Virus record (IMG/VR): IMGVR_UViG_3300037264_003948
Span: 1 to 39,962 of that record
Length of the DNA: 39,962 nt
Reading direction: 5' to 3' (one strand)
DNA from: a virus
Shown here piece after piece: positions 14,746 through 23,318 of this stretch (position 1 is the first letter of the stretch; the number at the start of each line of letters is the position of its first letter). The position numbers and the translations under genes are program-made. Under the pieces are notes generated by a model. The model was not told where the DNA came from, ran no database searches, and worked only from the letters and a program-made list of their open reading frames with translations.

Positions 14746-15150
14746 ATGAGCACCTGTTACACATATTCAAACCCAGACTTTAAGCCTACGGTAAGACTCA
14801 TTGCTTCTATAACGCAAGGCAATCCCGCTACTATTACAACAGCGATATCTATAGATACGATAGCTCAGCCCAATATCATTGATTATGGTATACATGACTA
14901 TGTATCTGGAACTATTGCTAGACTGTACATTCCTGAAAGCTGTGGAATGCCGCAGGCTAATGGCTTAACGGGTACTATTACCGTAACAGGTGCTAATACT
15001 TTTACTATAGATATTGATACGACAGAATTCTCTCCATTTGCAATTCCAACAAACCCTAACGTTCATACAAATACTTGTGCTATGGTGGTACCTATAGGTG
15101 AAGATAATTCTATATTAAGCGCAGCTGTTCAGAATACGCTGCCACATTAA
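14746..15150 (+). CDS. Small virion protein with FCCH-like domain
   Basis: 134 aa, nearly all one domain: GIHDYVSGTIARLYIPESCG, QANGLTGTITVTGANTFTID, FSPFAIP, then VPIGEDNSIL. The order and spacing match the second half of the 335-aa protein at 13246 (PVGEGTDSTI near its end). It is therefore a stand-alone copy of that module. Likely a head or tail surface protein. The ribosome site is weak (AGGA about 10 bases up), suggesting coupling to the preceding gene. Confidence 0.65.
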   Translation: MSTCYTYSNPDFKPTVRLIASITQGNPATITTAISIDTIAQPNIIDYGIHDYVSGTIARLYIPESCGMPQANGLTGTITVTGANTFTIDIDTTEFSPFAIPTNPNVHTNTCAMVVPIGEDNSILSAAVQNTLPH

Positions 15151-15186
15151 GGAGGGTGGTCATCCGACTAACCCCAAGGAGCTGTT

Positions 15187-16266
15187 ATGCCTACGCCTGC
15201 ACCAGATATTAATTTATCGTCGTTGCAACAGATTAGAACGAAAGTGCGTCGGCTAACGCGTTCTCTTTCCCCTGCGCAACTTTCTGACGCCGACATAGAT
15301 GCTTACGTAAATACCTTTGTATTGTACGATTTTCCTGAGAGTATTAGGCTTTTTGATCTTCATTCAACCCTCACATTCTACACCGAACCAGGCGTCGATG
15401 TTTATTCAACTAATACGACAGTTCCAACCAGTCCGCTTTATAACTTTAATAACATTTATCTAACGGTAAATCCACCAGCGTACTGTGCCGGGTACATATT
15501 AAACTTTGCCCAGTCTCGCACACAATTTTATGCCACCTGGCCAAAGACAAACTTTATTAAGTCTATTGGCGTTTCTGGTGATGGCTTTACAGCCACATTT
15601 GCTGGAGTAATTAACACTCAACAAGGCCAACAACCGCAAGTACAACAGAATATACACTTGCTACAGAACCAAGTTCTCTTTGATTCTATTGATATTAATG
15701 GTAATGGGTTAACGATGACCGATTATCCTATAAGTAATACTATAGGTAATTTACGCACCCCAGATGCTGCTCCTACAAGCACTATTGCGCAAGATGTAAA
15801 TAACTATATTAACTATAACACTGGGCAATTTGTTGTAACATTCCCGTTCGCACCGGACGCAGGATCTATAATTAATTCTCAAACGGTTCTCTATGTTCCT
15901 AATCGTCCACAATCCATACTGTTCTTTCAGGATTCATTTGTTCTGCGTCCGGTGCCAGATCAACCATATCGTATTGAAATTGAAGTAGATAAACGTCCTG
16001 ACTATCTTCTTGCTGGCAATACTCCAGAGATCTCTCAATGGTGGCAGTATATTGCCTATGGTGCGTCAAAGAAGGTATTTGAAGATCGTAACGACTTAGA
16101 CTCTGTACAATTGATTATGCCTGAATTTAAGCAGCAAGAATTGCTTGTTCTGCGCAAGACTATTGTTCAGCAATCTACTCAACGTACGTCAACAATTTTT
16201 AGTGATTTAGGCGGTATTGGTCCTTCTGGCTTTGGATGGGGCAATAACGGTTGGACAGGGTTTTAA
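15187..16266 (+). CDS. Putative head-tail connector protein
   Basis: 359 aa after CCAAGGAG. N-terminal helices (LQQIRTKVRRLTRSLSPAQLSDADIDAYVNTFVL) and a mixed C-terminal part with PYRIEIEVDKRPDYLL, EISQWWQYIAYGASKKVFEDRNDL and a helical KQQELLVLRKTIVQQ resemble podovirus tail accessory/adapter proteins (P22 gp4 and T7 gp11 position). It ends in a Gly-rich tail (GGIGPSGFGWGNNGWTGF). It is followed at once by tail genes. Adapter is inferred from gene order and the helical N-terminus. Sequence alone does not name it. Confidence 0.6.
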   Translation: MPTPAPDINLSSLQQIRTKVRRLTRSLSPAQLSDADIDAYVNTFVLYDFPESIRLFDLHSTLTFYTEPGVDVYSTNTTVPTSPLYNFNNIYLTVNPPAYCAGYILNFAQSRTQFYATWPKTNFIKSIGVSGDGFTATFAGVINTQQGQQPQVQQNIHLLQNQVLFDSIDINGNGLTMTDYPISNTIGNLRTPDAAPTSTIAQDVNNYINYNTGQFVVTFPFAPDAGSIINSQTVLYVPNRPQSILFFQDSFVLRPVPDQPYRIEIEVDKRPDYLLAGNTPEISQWWQYIAYGASKKVFEDRNDLDSVQLIMPEFKQQELLVLRKTIVQQSTQRTSTIFSDLGGIGPSGFGWGNNGWTGF

Positions 16267-16285
16267 TTAAAAATTAAGGGATCCC

Positions 16286-16834
16286 ATGGCATATAATCCA
16301 AATATACCTCAAGCAGCTGATCTATTGTCTCAAACTCAAGCAGGCATCTTAGGAAACTTCACTGAGATTAATAACCTTATTGATCCTAATACGGGTGAAG
16401 TTAAGAAGGCCTTTGTTATTGATACAGCCGCAGATCCTGCCACAACAGCTACGCAAGTTGGGCTCTATCAGAAAATTGGTGCAACGAGTGGCATTCCTGA
16501 ACTATTTTTTAGAAGAAACACATCTGGTTTTGTTATTCCTATGACTGAGGCTATTAAAACAGCTACTGGTTGGTCGTATCTACCTTCTGGATTAATAATT
16601 CAATGGGGTACATCAACTATTAATAATAGTACTCAAATTATTTTTAACAAACCATTCACTAATCCTGGTGGATGTTTACAAGTATTTCTTACAAGTAAAA
16701 GAACTAATAACCAAACTAATGTTGTTTTAGTTGAAAATTTTGCGTTTAATAGATTCGTAGCATCAAGTAGAACTGTTGGCAGTAATGTTAATTATGAAGC
16801 ATCGAATGTTACCTGGTTTGCGATAGGATACTAA
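16286..16834 (+). CDS. Short tail fiber with gp53-like tip domain
   Basis: 182 aa after AAGGGAT. The N-terminus (PQAADLLSQTQAGILGNFTEINNLI) resembles virion-attachment ends of short fibers. The C-terminal 95 residues fit the tail-fiber gp53-like tip domain: SYLPSGLIIQWGT, then IIFNKPFTNPGG, a run of strands, and the terminal NVTWFAIGY. Such tips form trimeric beta structures that touch host sugars. It lies between connector and the large tail protein and so may be a base-attached spike. Confidence 0.75.
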   Translation: MAYNPNIPQAADLLSQTQAGILGNFTEINNLIDPNTGEVKKAFVIDTAADPATTATQVGLYQKIGATSGIPELFFRRNTSGFVIPMTEAIKTATGWSYLPSGLIIQWGTSTINNSTQIIFNKPFTNPGGCLQVFLTSKRTNNQTNVVLVENFAFNRFVASSRTVGSNVNYEASNVTWFAIGY

Positions 16835-16835
16835 T

Positions 16836-19061
16836 ATGGCATTCGACAGATTTATGATAGCTCCTGAGAATACAGGACTAGAAACAGATCAGAAGCCATG
16901 GTTAATACCAGACGATGCATTTGCTGAGCTTAATAATGCTTATGTATTCCGTAGCCGAGTAAGAAAACGTTTTGGTTCTCAGCTGATGGGAACTGGATGG
17001 TCTACGATAGAAACAGCTCATTTGTTCTCTCGCTTACGTGTTCAAGTTGGCACAGTAGGAGCTCCAGATGCAGATGTTCCAACTAAGGTTTTGACCATTG
17101 GGCAGCTTTTCTCTATAGGGACTTCTATTTTTACAGTCTATCAGCTTATAGGCGTTACCTATTCTACAGATCCTGTAGCAACATGTACGCTTGGAGCCTT
17201 GGGAACATTTACCTTTGCTAATACTGGCGCATTCGCAGCTGGGACGGCCATATATTGGTATCCAGCGTTACCTGTTATGGGTTTAACTAACTATGAGCTT
17301 GGCCGTATTACTAATCAGCCATCGTTCGCTTTTGATACTAAGTTTGCTTATACATTCTCTGGTGGATCATGGTTTAGATCTGCTACAGCAAATGCTCCAA
17401 TATTCCATGGAAGTGACTCTAATTTCTTTTGGACAACTAATTGGCGTGGCGTAGCAGCTCCTAATGATTTCCAATCAGTTATGTTTGTCTCTAATTATTA
17501 TGTTGTAAACTATAATGGCGCCGTGGATGCAACTAATGATGATACCATGTGGGCGTATAGTTTAGCACTTGGCTGGCAGAAGTTTACGCCTAAATTTAAA
17601 GTTGCTGGTGCTGGTGACTACATAAAAACAGCACGTATCATCGTTGCTTTTAAAGGTCATTTACTTCTATTAAGTACTGTTGAAGTAGATGCTGGGGTAA
17701 CTGTAAACAAAACGTATCCCCAACGCTGTCGGTATTCATTTTATGGCTCTCCATTTGATGCAACTGCTTGGCTTGAAAAGAATGAGGGTGGGCATGGTGG
17801 TTCTGGGTATGTAGATGCTTATTCTGAAGAGCAGATAATTAGCGCTGAGTTTATAAAAGATCGCCTTATCGTCTATTTTGAGCGTTCTACATTTGAATTA
17901 GCATATACAGGTAACCAGATACTTCCTTTTGTATGGCAAAAGATTAATTCAGAGCTTGGTTCTGAAGCTATGTTGTCTTCAGTACCTTTTGACAAGGTTA
18001 TTCTTACCGTGGGTACGACGGGCATTCATGCTTGTAATGCAAGTAATGTCGAGCGGATAGACACAAAATTGCCTGATACTGTATTTAGAATTAGAAATAC
18101 AAACAATGGAATAGATCGCGTTGCTGGTATCCGTGATTACTTTACTGAAATGGTCTATTGGACATTCCCAGTATCTGATGCAGAGTCTACGGCTAATATA
18201 TTCCCCACCAAGGTCTTTCTGTATAACTATAAGAATAACTCATGGGCATTTAATGATGACTGTATTACAGCGTGGGGATACTTCGAGCAGCAAACGGGTA
18301 AGACATGGGCCAACTCATTAGAGTCATGGCAGACATCAACCAGTACATGGGCATCTGGAACATTGCAAGCCAACTTCCGTCAGGTAATAGCAGGAAACCA
18401 ACAAGGATTTGTATTTATTATAGATTCCGAAGAAAGCCGTAACGCTCCCGTCATGCAGCTAACTAATATAAATGGGAAAATTCTAACCATAATAAATCAT
18501 TCGCTTCAGCAGGGTGACTATATTCTAATAGAGAACTGCGTTGGTGCTGTTAACCTTAATGGGACTATAGTACAAGTACTCGGAGCCTTAAGTGTTGACT
18601 CTGTCGCTATTTGGGAAACATTTGTTGGTACTTATACTGGTGGCGGAACGATAACTCGTGTATCGAAGATAGAAATTAAGAGCAAGCAATGGAACCCATA
18701 CGTTGAAACTGATAAGAACGTATATTTGGCTAAGGTAGACTTTCTTGTTGATAAGACAAATACAGGCCAAGTAGAGGTTCAAATCTATCCATCATCATCC
18801 ACGATAAACATTACTGCTGATGGAGCAGCCAATGGATCTCTTGTTGGAACAGGAACTCTTGAAACTAGTCCATACACTCCTCTTGAGGCAACTCAGGAAC
18901 GTATATGGCACATGATGTATCTTCAAGCAGAGGGCCACGGTGTACAGCTCTTGATTACTATGAATGACATTCAGATGAAGACTCCTAATATTGTTTTACA
19001 AGACTTTGTTATGCATGCGCTAACTTTATATACCAGAGCAACTGGCTCACCTTTAGGATAA
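16836..19061 (+). CDS. Tail hub/needle-like protein (P22 gp10, T7 gp12 type)
   Basis: 741 aa. The N-terminus is characteristic of these proteins: GLETDQKPWLIPDDAFAELN, then YVFRSRVRKRFGSQLM. The middle, with repeated strand motifs such as FVSNYYVVNYNG, IIVAFKGHLLLLST and DRLIVYFERSTFELAYTG, suits the beta-propeller of packaged-DNA stabilization and tail tubular B proteins. A segment at about 540-610 (NHSLQQGDYILIENCVGAVN) looks like an inserted FCCH-like domain also found in two head-side proteins. It probably extends the short tail. Ribosome site AGGATA. Confidence 0.78.
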   Translation: MAFDRFMIAPENTGLETDQKPWLIPDDAFAELNNAYVFRSRVRKRFGSQLMGTGWSTIETAHLFSRLRVQVGTVGAPDADVPTKVLTIGQLFSIGTSIFTVYQLIGVTYSTDPVATCTLGALGTFTFANTGAFAAGTAIYWYPALPVMGLTNYELGRITNQPSFAFDTKFAYTFSGGSWFRSATANAPIFHGSDSNFFWTTNWRGVAAPNDFQSVMFVSNYYVVNYNGAVDATNDDTMWAYSLALGWQKFTPKFKVAGAGDYIKTARIIVAFKGHLLLLSTVEVDAGVTVNKTYPQRCRYSFYGSPFDATAWLEKNEGGHGGSGYVDAYSEEQIISAEFIKDRLIVYFERSTFELAYTGNQILPFVWQKINSELGSEAMLSSVPFDKVILTVGTTGIHACNASNVERIDTKLPDTVFRIRNTNNGIDRVAGIRDYFTEMVYWTFPVSDAESTANIFPTKVFLYNYKNNSWAFNDDCITAWGYFEQQTGKTWANSLESWQTSTSTWASGTLQANFRQVIAGNQQGFVFIIDSEESRNAPVMQLTNINGKILTIINHSLQQGDYILIENCVGAVNLNGTIVQVLGALSVDSVAIWETFVGTYTGGGTITRVSKIEIKSKQWNPYVETDKNVYLAKVDFLVDKTNTGQVEVQIYPSSSTINITADGAANGSLVGTGTLETSPYTPLEATQERIWHMMYLQAEGHGVQLLITMNDIQMKTPNIVLQDFVMHALTLYTRATGSPLG

Positions 19062-19065
19062 TACT

Positions 19066-19599
19066 ATGGCAGGTAATGATTTTGGTTCATTTATACCAAC
19101 AACGGCAGTCTTAGATGTTAACGAAGTGTATGACACAGAGGTAACGAGTAAGGCGTTTAAAGAGTTGATTGTTCGGTTGATCCATAACTTTAATAACATG
19201 TCTTTATCGATGAATACTCGTGATGCTGGATTTTATGACACGCAAGAATTTATTAATGGACAGTTGTTTTTCCCTAATACAGCACTTAGTTCATCAACAG
19301 CGCAATATCCAGCTCAACGTCAGGTATTCAGAAAGGTGGTTAACTTTGGTGCTCTGCCTAATAACGCTACAAAAACAGCTGCTCATGGTCTTACGATTAC
19401 TGCTGGATATACGTTTACGCGCATCTATGGCGCCACAACACGACCATCAACAGCTTTTCTGCCATTGCCGTACGCGTCGACCACGGCAGCAAACAGTATA
19501 GAATTATGGGTTGATGGTACTAATATTAATGTAAAAACTGGGATTAACTATACTGCATATACGGTTACGTACATTGTTTTAGAATATTTAAAGTTTTAG
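19066..19599 (+). CDS. Tail-associated protein
   Basis: 177 aa after AGGATAAT. The C-terminal 90 residues have a pattern seen in phage tail-fiber-like proteins (VNFGALPNNATKTAAHGLT, then FTRIYGATTRP, LPLPYASTTAANSIELWVDG, ending TYIVLEYLKF). I recall this end from podovirus proteins that follow the large tail protein. N-terminal residues 20-60 look helical. Likely part of the tail tip or fiber base. Confidence in the exact role is low. Confidence 0.65.
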   Translation: MAGNDFGSFIPTTAVLDVNEVYDTEVTSKAFKELIVRLIHNFNNMSLSMNTRDAGFYDTQEFINGQLFFPNTALSSSTAQYPAQRQVFRKVVNFGALPNNATKTAAHGLTITAGYTFTRIYGATTRPSTAFLPLPYASTTAANSIELWVDGTNINVKTGINYTAYTVTYIVLEYLKF

Positions 19600-19608
19600 G
19601 AGGTCGTA

Positions 19609-20355
19609 ATGATTGATCCAGGTACAGCGATTGCCTTAGCTCAGTTAGCTACGTCTGTTGGTTCGCAATTGTTTGGAAAGAGTGATAAATGGAAGCGTGT
19701 AAATACAAGAAGTGATGAGCAAATATCTGCTCAAAGTCAGATGTTGCAACAGGCCATGCAAGGATTACAAAATCCATCAGCTGGATTTCAACCTATTGCT
19801 GATAAGGCAAAGCAACAATTTTACTCAGATACTATTCCTACGCTTGCTGAACGTTTTACTTCTATGGGACCTAAAGGGTCACAGGGCGGCCAACGATCTT
19901 CTGCTTTTCAAGGAGCCTTAGGGCAGGCTGGAGCAGGTCTTGGGACAGACCTTGCTGCCATGGAAGCACAATATGGGCTAACCAATAAAGGTAATCTCCT
20001 CAAACAGCTTGGTATGGGTTTAGAACCTAACTTTGAGAATGTTTTCGGTGGGCAAAAAGGGGGTAATGCTTCAGGAGTACTTGATAGTCTTTCTAAGACA
20101 CTTGGAGGAGTTGGGGATTCATTCGGAGGATATAATAAAGAAATGGAGGGGAAAGGGGACTTTATGGGGTATTTAAGAAAAATGTTGGGTATGGGTAATG
20201 ACCAAGGATCGGGCAATCAGGGAGAGGGAGCGGCTAAAACATTATCTTCGCTATTTTCGCCCCAAACCGGTCAATCTAACTTTAATAGATTCCTTAATTC
20301 AGGTGGTAACCAACTTGGCGCACGTTCATTTAGCCCAATGACAGGAGGTTATTAA
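19609..20355 (+). CDS. Putative ejection protein 1
   Basis: 248 aa after TAGGAGG. The start MIDPGTAIALAQLATSVGSQLF is a small hydrophobic helix, and the rest is Gly/Gln/Ser-rich with few predicted strands (QMLQQAMQGLQNP, a GPKGSQGGQRSSAF linker). P22 gp7/gp20-type and T7-type injection proteins share such composition and follow the tail genes. They leave the virion ahead of the DNA and help cross the envelope. No defining motif is available, so it is an inference from order and composition. Confidence 0.55.
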   Translation: MIDPGTAIALAQLATSVGSQLFGKSDKWKRVNTRSDEQISAQSQMLQQAMQGLQNPSAGFQPIADKAKQQFYSDTIPTLAERFTSMGPKGSQGGQRSSAFQGALGQAGAGLGTDLAAMEAQYGLTNKGNLLKQLGMGLEPNFENVFGGQKGGNASGVLDSLSKTLGGVGDSFGGYNKEMEGKGDFMGYLRKMLGMGNDQGSGNQGEGAAKTLSSLFSPQTGQSNFNRFLNSGGNQLGARSFSPMTGGY

Positions 20356-20356
20356 C

Positions 20357-21382
20357 ATGGCAATATTTCTTCCTAAGGATACATCTTCGGATGATTTAAG
20401 CACTAGTATTTCTAGTCCATTACTTAACCTTATTGATCAAAAATTTGGGTACCTTAAGCAAAAAAATGAACAAAGTAAAATGGCAAAAACTTTTCAAGCA
20501 TTAATGCCTGGTATCGATCCTCAGAAAGCTCATGCACTCGCTGGCCTGGATCCTGCTGATAGAAAACAATATTTTGAAATGATGGGGTTTGGTTCTCAAG
20601 GTGGAGAAGGCGGTACAGAAGGGCTTGGTGGTGGGAAAGTTGGTGAAGCCTCAAGGAAAAAACAAGAAAAAGAACAAGAACAGTTGCAGAAACTTTATGG
20701 AGAAAAGGTAGAAAAAATATCACAAAAGGCATCTGCAGCAGAAACAACTGACACATTTTTAGATGAACAGGCACAGCTTGTAAATTCAGGGAATATGCCC
20801 AATCCTATGTTATATAATGCTATAGAATCTATGGCACACGCTGCTGGTCCGGTGCTAGGTGGCGCTGCTGGCGGAGCAATAGGAAGTTTAGCTGGACCAT
20901 CTGGAACTGTTGGAGGCGCGCTTGCTGGATCTAAAGTTGGATCGAGCGTTGGTGATATTAAAATAGCTCCATTCTTTGGTGATTCTCTTGTTAAGCTTAT
21001 GAGTAATAATGTTCAACAATATGATAACTTTAAAAATATCTTTAGTCGTGGAACTGAACAAGAATTTGTCAAGTACGAACGAAAATTACTTCTACCTACG
21101 GACAGTGATAAAGTAAAAATAGAGAAGTTAAACTCTATGGCTTATGAAAATGATGTTGAGAAAATAAGAAATAAATATGTCCAAAAGACATTAGAAGAAA
21201 ACAATAATAAATATGTTCCAAATATTATTGCAAAAGCTGAAAAGTTAGGTAAAAAAGAACTTGCTGATGCTAAGAATAGATATCTTAAGGGAAATTATAG
21301 ATACCGCCTTAACTATGTCCAGAAGCCTAAGAAAATAGAAATGTCAGAGATTCAAAAGATTAAAAAGTCTCTTGGGTTCTAA
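20357..21382 (+). CDS. Putative ejection protein 2 with glycine-zipper segment
   Basis: 341 aa. Residues about 165-195 form a Gly/Ala-rich hydrophobic stretch (GPVLGGAAGGAIGSLAGPSG) with the spacing of glycine zippers found in membrane-inserting proteins. It is flanked by a Lys/Glu-rich coiled coil (about 95-125) and by a long basic helical C-terminus (KAEKLGKKELADAKNRYLKG). That combination fits a protein that enters the cell envelope during DNA ejection. ATG follows ACAGGAGG. Its stop overlaps the stop of the leftward gene at 21379 by four bases, so the units converge tail to tail. Confidence 0.6.
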   Translation: MAIFLPKDTSSDDLSTSISSPLLNLIDQKFGYLKQKNEQSKMAKTFQALMPGIDPQKAHALAGLDPADRKQYFEMMGFGSQGGEGGTEGLGGGKVGEASRKKQEKEQEQLQKLYGEKVEKISQKASAAETTDTFLDEQAQLVNSGNMPNPMLYNAIESMAHAAGPVLGGAAGGAIGSLAGPSGTVGGALAGSKVGSSVGDIKIAPFFGDSLVKLMSNNVQQYDNFKNIFSRGTEQEFVKYERKLLLPTDSDKVKIEKLNSMAYENDVEKIRNKYVQKTLEENNNKYVPNIIAKAEKLGKKELADAKNRYLKGNYRYRLNYVQKPKKIEMSEIQKIKKSLGF

Positions 21383-21576
21383 GTTAGTGAAGGGAGTTGT
21401 TCGCTCCCTTCCATCTTCATATTGATGCCACATGTAGTGGTCTTCCCATAATCGAACAACTCCCTTTCATCTTCATATTGATGCCACATGTAGTGGTCTT
21501 CCCATAATATGCCATCAGCGTCATAACAGCAGACGTCACAGTGTTTACGGCAGTTTCTGCCTTCGGTACATTTCAT
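21379..21576 (-). CDS. Small Cys-rich protein, leftward island gene 3
   Basis: 65 aa, coupled to the gene before it by TAATG. The first 20 residues have five Cys (CTEGRNCRKHCDVCC), possibly a metal-binding knuckle. The C-terminal half is altered by a 41-bp duplication with 56-bp period: the first copy reads WEDHYMWHQYED, the second, in another frame, YGKTTTCGINMKM. The original protein was probably shorter. Function unknown. Its stop overlaps that of the convergent ejection gene. Confidence 0.55.
   Translation of the reverse strand: MKCTEGRNCRKHCDVCCYDADGILWEDHYMWHQYEDERELFDYGKTTTCGINMKMEGSEQLPSLT
21390..21410 (+). other. Hairpin at the convergent gene ends
   Basis: AAGGGAG (21390-21396) pairs with CTCCCTT (21404-21410), loop of seven. 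It lies just after the rightward stop codon. The following bases are pyrimidine-rich but not a T-run, so termination there is only possible. Confidence 0.4.
21412..21508. repeat. 41-bp exact direct repeat, period 56
   Basis: 21412-21452 and 21468-21508 are identical (from CATCTTCATATTGATGCC to CTTCCCATAAT). Since 56 is not a multiple of three, the duplication shifts frame inside the leftward gene at 21379. Confidence 0.9.
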
Positions 21577-21758
21577 TAGAATATATCTCTTAATCTGAAA
21601 TCAGGGCGTGGTTCTCCTGAGCGCAATCCTGCATCTACACACATTTTTTTATAGACTACTCTAAACATTACTACGGCTGATGCTATAACTAGCAGGAACC
21701 AAGTAAATAAAAATATACTGACCAGACTCCAAAACATTGTCTCTATAATCCAGAACAT
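21576..21758 (-). CDS. Small membrane protein, leftward island gene 2
   Basis: 60 aa preceded by AGGGGGGA seven bases up. One long hydrophobic helix at about residues 9-32 (FWSLVSIFLFTWFLLVIASA), then a basic, cytosolic-looking tail (RVVYKKMCV, RSGEPRPDFRLRD). It stops in TAATG with gene 3. In a leftward unit inside a rightward late block, accessory roles such as superinfection exclusion are plausible, but nothing proves one. Confidence 0.65.
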   Translation of the reverse strand: MFWIIETMFWSLVSIFLFTWFLLVIASAVVMFRVVYKKMCVDAGLRSGEPRPDFRLRDIF

Positions 21759-21775
21759 AAATCCCCCCTAAAATG

Positions 21776-21931
21776 TTATTGAACTTCTCTGTCTCGCTTC
21801 ATACGTTCTATCACTGCCTGTAATATGTACTTCTTTATTGTCATATTATGGTAGGTTGCCTGCAACTTTATCTGTATCTGTAGCCACTCTGGTACGTGCA
21901 ACTGTACCTTCTTTGTCTTTTCTATCATCAT
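21776..21931 (-). CDS. Ribbon-helix-helix DNA-binding protein, leftward island gene 1
   Basis: 51 aa, too short for many gene finders but with an excellent ribosome site (AAGGGGGG right before ATG-ATG; a start at 21928 is equally possible). The sequence has the Arc/CopG layout: a strand KKVQLHVPEWL, helix one IQIKLQATYHN, then MTIKKYILQAVIERM as helix two with the turn between. Such proteins dimerise and insert a two-strand ribbon in the DNA major groove, usually at palindromes. A perfect 18-bp palindrome lies 20 bp upstream over the promoter, so autoregulation is the natural inference. Confidence 0.75.
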   Translation of the reverse strand: MMIEKTKKVQLHVPEWLQIQIKLQATYHNMTIKKYILQAVIERMKRDREVQ

Positions 21932-21950
21932 CCCCCCTTCTTTATGGTTA

Positions 21951-21986
21951 TAGGATAATATTATCCTAGTTTTATAAGAATGTCTA
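21951..21986 (-). promoter_or_regulatory. Leftward promoter with palindromic operator
   Basis: Leftward -35 TAGACA (21981-21986), 17-base spacer, -10 TAATAT (21958-21963). The perfect palindrome TAGGATAATATTATCCTA (21951-21968) covers the -10 box. A repressor bound there would block RNA polymerase. The ribbon-helix-helix gene is the first downstream. Confidence 0.65.
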
Positions 21987-22016
21987 GCTTTATTTGTATA
22001 GTATCTATAGAACTAG

Positions 22017-22096
22017 TGCAGGCCCAGGTAGGCCTATGCAGGCCCAGGTAGGCCTGTGCAGGCCCAGGTGGGCCTATGCAGGCCCAGGTAGGCCTA
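22017..22096. repeat. Four GC-rich 20-bp tandem repeats
   Basis: Units start at 22017, 22037, 22057 and 22077, consensus TGCAGGCCCAGGTAGGCCTA, with one change each in units 2 and 3. About two thirds G+C in an AT-rich genome. Each unit contains the dyad AGGCC-N6-GGCCT (a short hairpin). They lie between the leftward promoter and the first rightward fiber gene. Confidence 0.9.
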
Positions 22097-22127
22097 TGGT
22101 AAAATTTATTAATTCTTAGGAGAACTC

Positions 22128-23303
22128 ATGTCTGCTATTAATCCAAACAATGTGGGGTATGGCCTATCACAAGCACTTGTAAAGCTTGCGCCTAGTCCAG
22201 TTATTAGTCTTCGTAACCCAGCAACCAGTGATTCCCGCCCTTTGGGAACATGGTGGGTCAACAAATCAACCAACAACGCTTGGCTTGCTACTTCTGTAGC
22301 TACAGGCCAAACAACCTGGACGGGCGCTACTGGTGGTGCTGGAGCATTCGCAACGCTTTCTTCAGTAACCACAACTGCTGTAGGCTCTGACCTTACGGTT
22401 GTTGGAACAAACATTACAGGCGGAGCAACCACGATAGGCGGCTTAACAACGATGAATGGTGGTGCAACCATCGTAGGTGCATTAGCACAAACTGGTGGGG
22501 CAACAAGCCTTGGAACACATGCTGCTGCAGATGCTATTAACATTGGAACAGGCGCAGCTGCTAAAGTTATCACTATAGGCAATATTATTGGTGCCACAGG
22601 AGTAGATTTACGTTCAGGTACTCAGGGTATTGGCTTAACGGCTACTAATGGGAATATAGACATCGTAAGTGGAACAGGAGATATTAACCTTGGAGCAGAC
22701 GCCGTTGCTAAAGTTATCACTATTGGCAATAACACTGGAACAACTTCTGTTGATATAGTATCAGGAGCACTCGGCGTTGGTATAGTATGTACTAATGCTA
22801 ATTTTGACCTAACAACAGGAACTGGAGACATTAATATTGGTATTGATGCTACAGTTAATAATATCTTTATTGGTACTGGCGCAGCTGTAAAGACAGTACA
22901 AATTGGTAGTATTAATACAACTTCTGCAACAATAATTAATGCAGGCACGGCTGGGATTCTTCTTAATAGTGATGTCATGGATATTACTGTTAATACCCAA
23001 ACCGTTGCCTCTCCAGCAACAAATGCTACGGCTAATGTTAATGTTATTGTTGCTACATACACTGGCTTTACAACAGCCGCAGCTGCCTCTCAAACACTTA
23101 CTGTAACGAGTAATAAGATACTTGCTACATCAGGTATATTTGTTACTGTTGCTAGCCTTGATGTAAGTACAAATGGTGCAGCACTTTCTCTTATTTCTGT
23201 TGTACAAGCTGTTGGCAGTATCGACGTAACTTATAAGAACAATGGTGGTGCAGCTCTTGGAGCTGGAGATAATGTTATCATCACGGTATGGATTATCTCT
23301 TAG
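22128..23303 (+). CDS. Tail fiber with beta-repeat shaft
   Basis: 391 aa after TAGGAG. The N-terminus (NPATSDSRPLGTWWVNKSTN, then WLATSV, WTG) resembles the attachment ends of the two largest fibers. From about residue 130 repeated INIGTGAAAKVITIGN-like strands form a trimeric beta shaft, a pattern common in phage and giant-virus fibers. The C-terminal 110 residues (VIVATYTGFTTAAAASQTL to DNVIITVWIIS) look like a compact tip. Ala/Thr/Gly-rich. It opens the fiber block and is followed by a terminator. Confidence 0.75.
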   Translation: MSAINPNNVGYGLSQALVKLAPSPVISLRNPATSDSRPLGTWWVNKSTNNAWLATSVATGQTTWTGATGGAGAFATLSSVTTTAVGSDLTVVGTNITGGATTIGGLTTMNGGATIVGALAQTGGATSLGTHAAADAINIGTGAAAKVITIGNIIGATGVDLRSGTQGIGLTATNGNIDIVSGTGDINLGADAVAKVITIGNNTGTTSVDIVSGALGVGIVCTNANFDLTTGTGDINIGIDATVNNIFIGTGAAVKTVQIGSINTTSATIINAGTAGILLNSDVMDITVNTQTVASPATNATANVNVIVATYTGFTTAAAASQTLTVTSNKILATSGIFVTVASLDVSTNGAALSLISVVQAVGSIDVTYKNNGGAALGAGDNVIITVWIIS

Positions 23304-23318
23304 GTTTGTTAAACTTTT

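Noticed and set aside
21997-22002. TATAGT as a rightward promoter for the fiber gene at 22128
   Set aside because: A good -10 but no -35 at 16-18 bases upstream. Possible only with an activator.
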